Positions 62,401 through 64,000 of a DNA stretch of 64,000 nucleotides are shown one piece after another (position 1 is the stretch's first letter; each line of letters begins with the position of its first letter). Origin of the DNA: Archivesica marissinica (Eukaryota; Mollusca; Bivalvia; Venerida; Vesicomyidae); assembly GCA_014843695.1 (NCBI GenBank), contig CM026390.1:1837114-1901113 (forward strand), in the 5' to 3' direction. The translations under genes were made by a program, and so were the position numbers. The notes beneath the pieces are model-generated. The model saw only the letters and a program-made list of their open reading frames with translations. It had not been told where the DNA came from and did not search any database.

Positions 62401-64000
62401 GACATTAACCACTCGGCAATGTATTATAGTATCGTACGTGGGGCGATCAATATACGACATTAACCACTCGGCAGTGTATTATAGTATCCTACGTGGGGCA
62501 ATCAATATACGACATTAACCACTCGACAGTGTATTATAGTATCGTACGTGGGGCATTCAATATACGACATTAACCACTCGACAGTGTATTATAGTATCGT
62601 ACGTGGGGCATTCAATATATGACATTAACCACTCGGCAATGTATTATAGTATCGTACGTGGGGCATTCAATATACGACATTAACCACTCGACAGTGTATT
62701 ATAGTATCGTACGTGGGGCATTCCATATACGACATTAACCACTCGGCAGTGTATTATAGTATCCTACGTGGGGCATTCAATATACGACATTAACCACTCA
62801 ACAGTGTATTATAGTATTCTACGTGGGGCGATCAATATACGACATTAACCACTCGGCAGTGTATTATAGTATCCTACGTGGGGCATTCAATATACGACAT
62901 TAACCACTCGACAGTGTATTATAGTGTCGTACGTGGGGCATTCAATATACGACATTAACCACTCGGCAGTGTATTATAGTATCCTACGTGGGGCGATCAA
63001 TATACGACATTAACCACTCGACAGTGTATTATAGTATCCTACGTGGGGCATTCAATATACGACATTAACCACTCGGCAATGTATTATAGTATCCTACGTG
63101 GGGCATTCAATATACGACATTAACCACTCGGCAATGTATTATAGTATCCTACGTGGGGCAATCAATATACGACATTAACCACTCGGCAGTGTATTATAGT
63201 ATCCTACGTGGGGCATTCAATATACGACATTAACCACTCGACAGTGTATTATAGTATCGTACGTGGGGCATTCAATATACGACATTAACCACTCGGCAAT
63301 GTATTATAGTATCGTACGTGGGGCGATCAATATACGACATTAACCACTCGGCAGTGTATTATAGTATCCTACGTGGGGCAATCAATATACGACATTAACC
63401 ACTCGGCAGTGTATTATAGTATCGTACGTGGGGCATTCAATATACGACATTAACCACTCGACAGTGTATTATAGTATCGTACGTGGGGCATTCAATATAC
63501 GACATTAACCACTCGACAGTGTATTATAGTATCGTACGTGGGGCATTCAATATATGACATTAACCACTCGGCAATGTATTATAGTATCGTACGTGGGGCA
63601 TTCAATATACGACATTAACCACTCGACAGTGTATTATAGTATCGTACGTGGGGCATTCCATATACGACATTAACCACTCGACAGTGTATTATAGTATCGT
63701 ACGTGGGGCATTCAATATACGACATTAACCACTCGGCAGTGTATTATAGTATCGTACGTGGGGCATTCAATATACGACATTAACCACTCGACAGTGTATT
63801 ATAGTATTCTACGTGGGGCGATCAATATACGACATTAACCGTTCGACAGTGTATTATAGTATCGTACGTGGGGCATTCAATATACGACATTAACCACTCG
63901 GCAGTGTATTATAGTATCGTACTTGGGGCATTCAATATACGACATTAACCACTCGACAGTGTATTATAGTATCGTACGTGGGGCATTCAATATACGACAT
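59430..64000. repeat. 55-bp minisatellite array, at least 83 copies, open at the right edge
   Basis: Unit of 55 bp containing CACTCG(A/G)CAGTGTATTA, TAGTATC(G/C)TACGTGGGG, and C(ATT/GAT)CAATATACGACATTAAC. Unit length is very constant. Variants (TTCTATATAC, TTCCATATAC, GTGTCGTACG, TATTCTACG, TACTTGGGG, TACATTC) serve as markers. Marker groups repeat at offsets that are whole multiples of 55 bp, for example 935, 880 and 715. Confidence 0.97.

Noticed and set aside
1..64000. CRISPR array
   Set aside because: The repeats are directly adjacent, with no unique spacers, and the setting is eukaryotic.

Overview
This window is nuclear DNA of a multicellular animal. The evidence is a spliced collagen-type gene on the minus strand, a 5'-truncated non-LTR retrotransposon, several tRNA-headed SINE copies and a MITE-like element in an intron. 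A lophotrochozoan, perhaps a mollusc, is my best guess. That guess rests on general resemblance of the SINE and MITE motifs to repeats I associate with mollusc genomes, and nothing here proves it.

About 80% of the window is tandem repeat DNA. I count 19 arrays with different units: 30/22, 26, 74, 51, 23, 21, 48, 46, 33, 47, 23, 29, 34, 13, 50, 35, 16, 24 and 55 bp. The largest are the 30/22-bp array (1-24388, running off the left edge), the 34-bp array (42845-51099), the 55-bp array (59430-64000, running off the right edge) and the 29-bp array (39717-41844). Nearly all long open frames in the window are stop-free readings of these arrays and are not genes. Two runs of exactly 1000 N (12554-13553 and 41845-42844) are assembly gaps inside or between arrays.

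Layout: 1-24388 is the 30/22-bp array. 24389-30300 holds two copies of a ~0.5-kb dispersed element separated by small arrays, ending in a SINE. 30300-31060 holds a possible terminal coding exon with a polyadenylation hexamer. 31060-37190 holds the 48-, 46-, 33- and 47-bp arrays. The 47-bp array is split by the retrotransposon at 35559-36488. 37190-39716 holds two SINEs, a 23-bp array and a candidate first coding exon on the minus strand. 39717-51099 is the 29-bp and 34-bp arrays. 51100-56010 holds SINE pieces and the 13-, 50- and 35-bp arrays. 56553-59400 is the collagen-type gene (minus strand), with a MITE and a 16-bp array in one intron. 59430-64000 is the 55-bp array.

The best-supported gene is the collagen-like one. 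Two exons join across a 1582-bp intron through a split glycine codon, giving 61 uninterrupted Gly-X-Y triplets, tyrosine-rich, followed by a 59-residue basic tail with no recognisable C-terminal collagen domain. Several arrays directly abut SINEs or the dispersed element, and some arrays share short core motifs. This suggests local seeding and growth of minisatellites from mobile-element edges. That is the most unusual property of the window, but it is an inference that needs computation to test.
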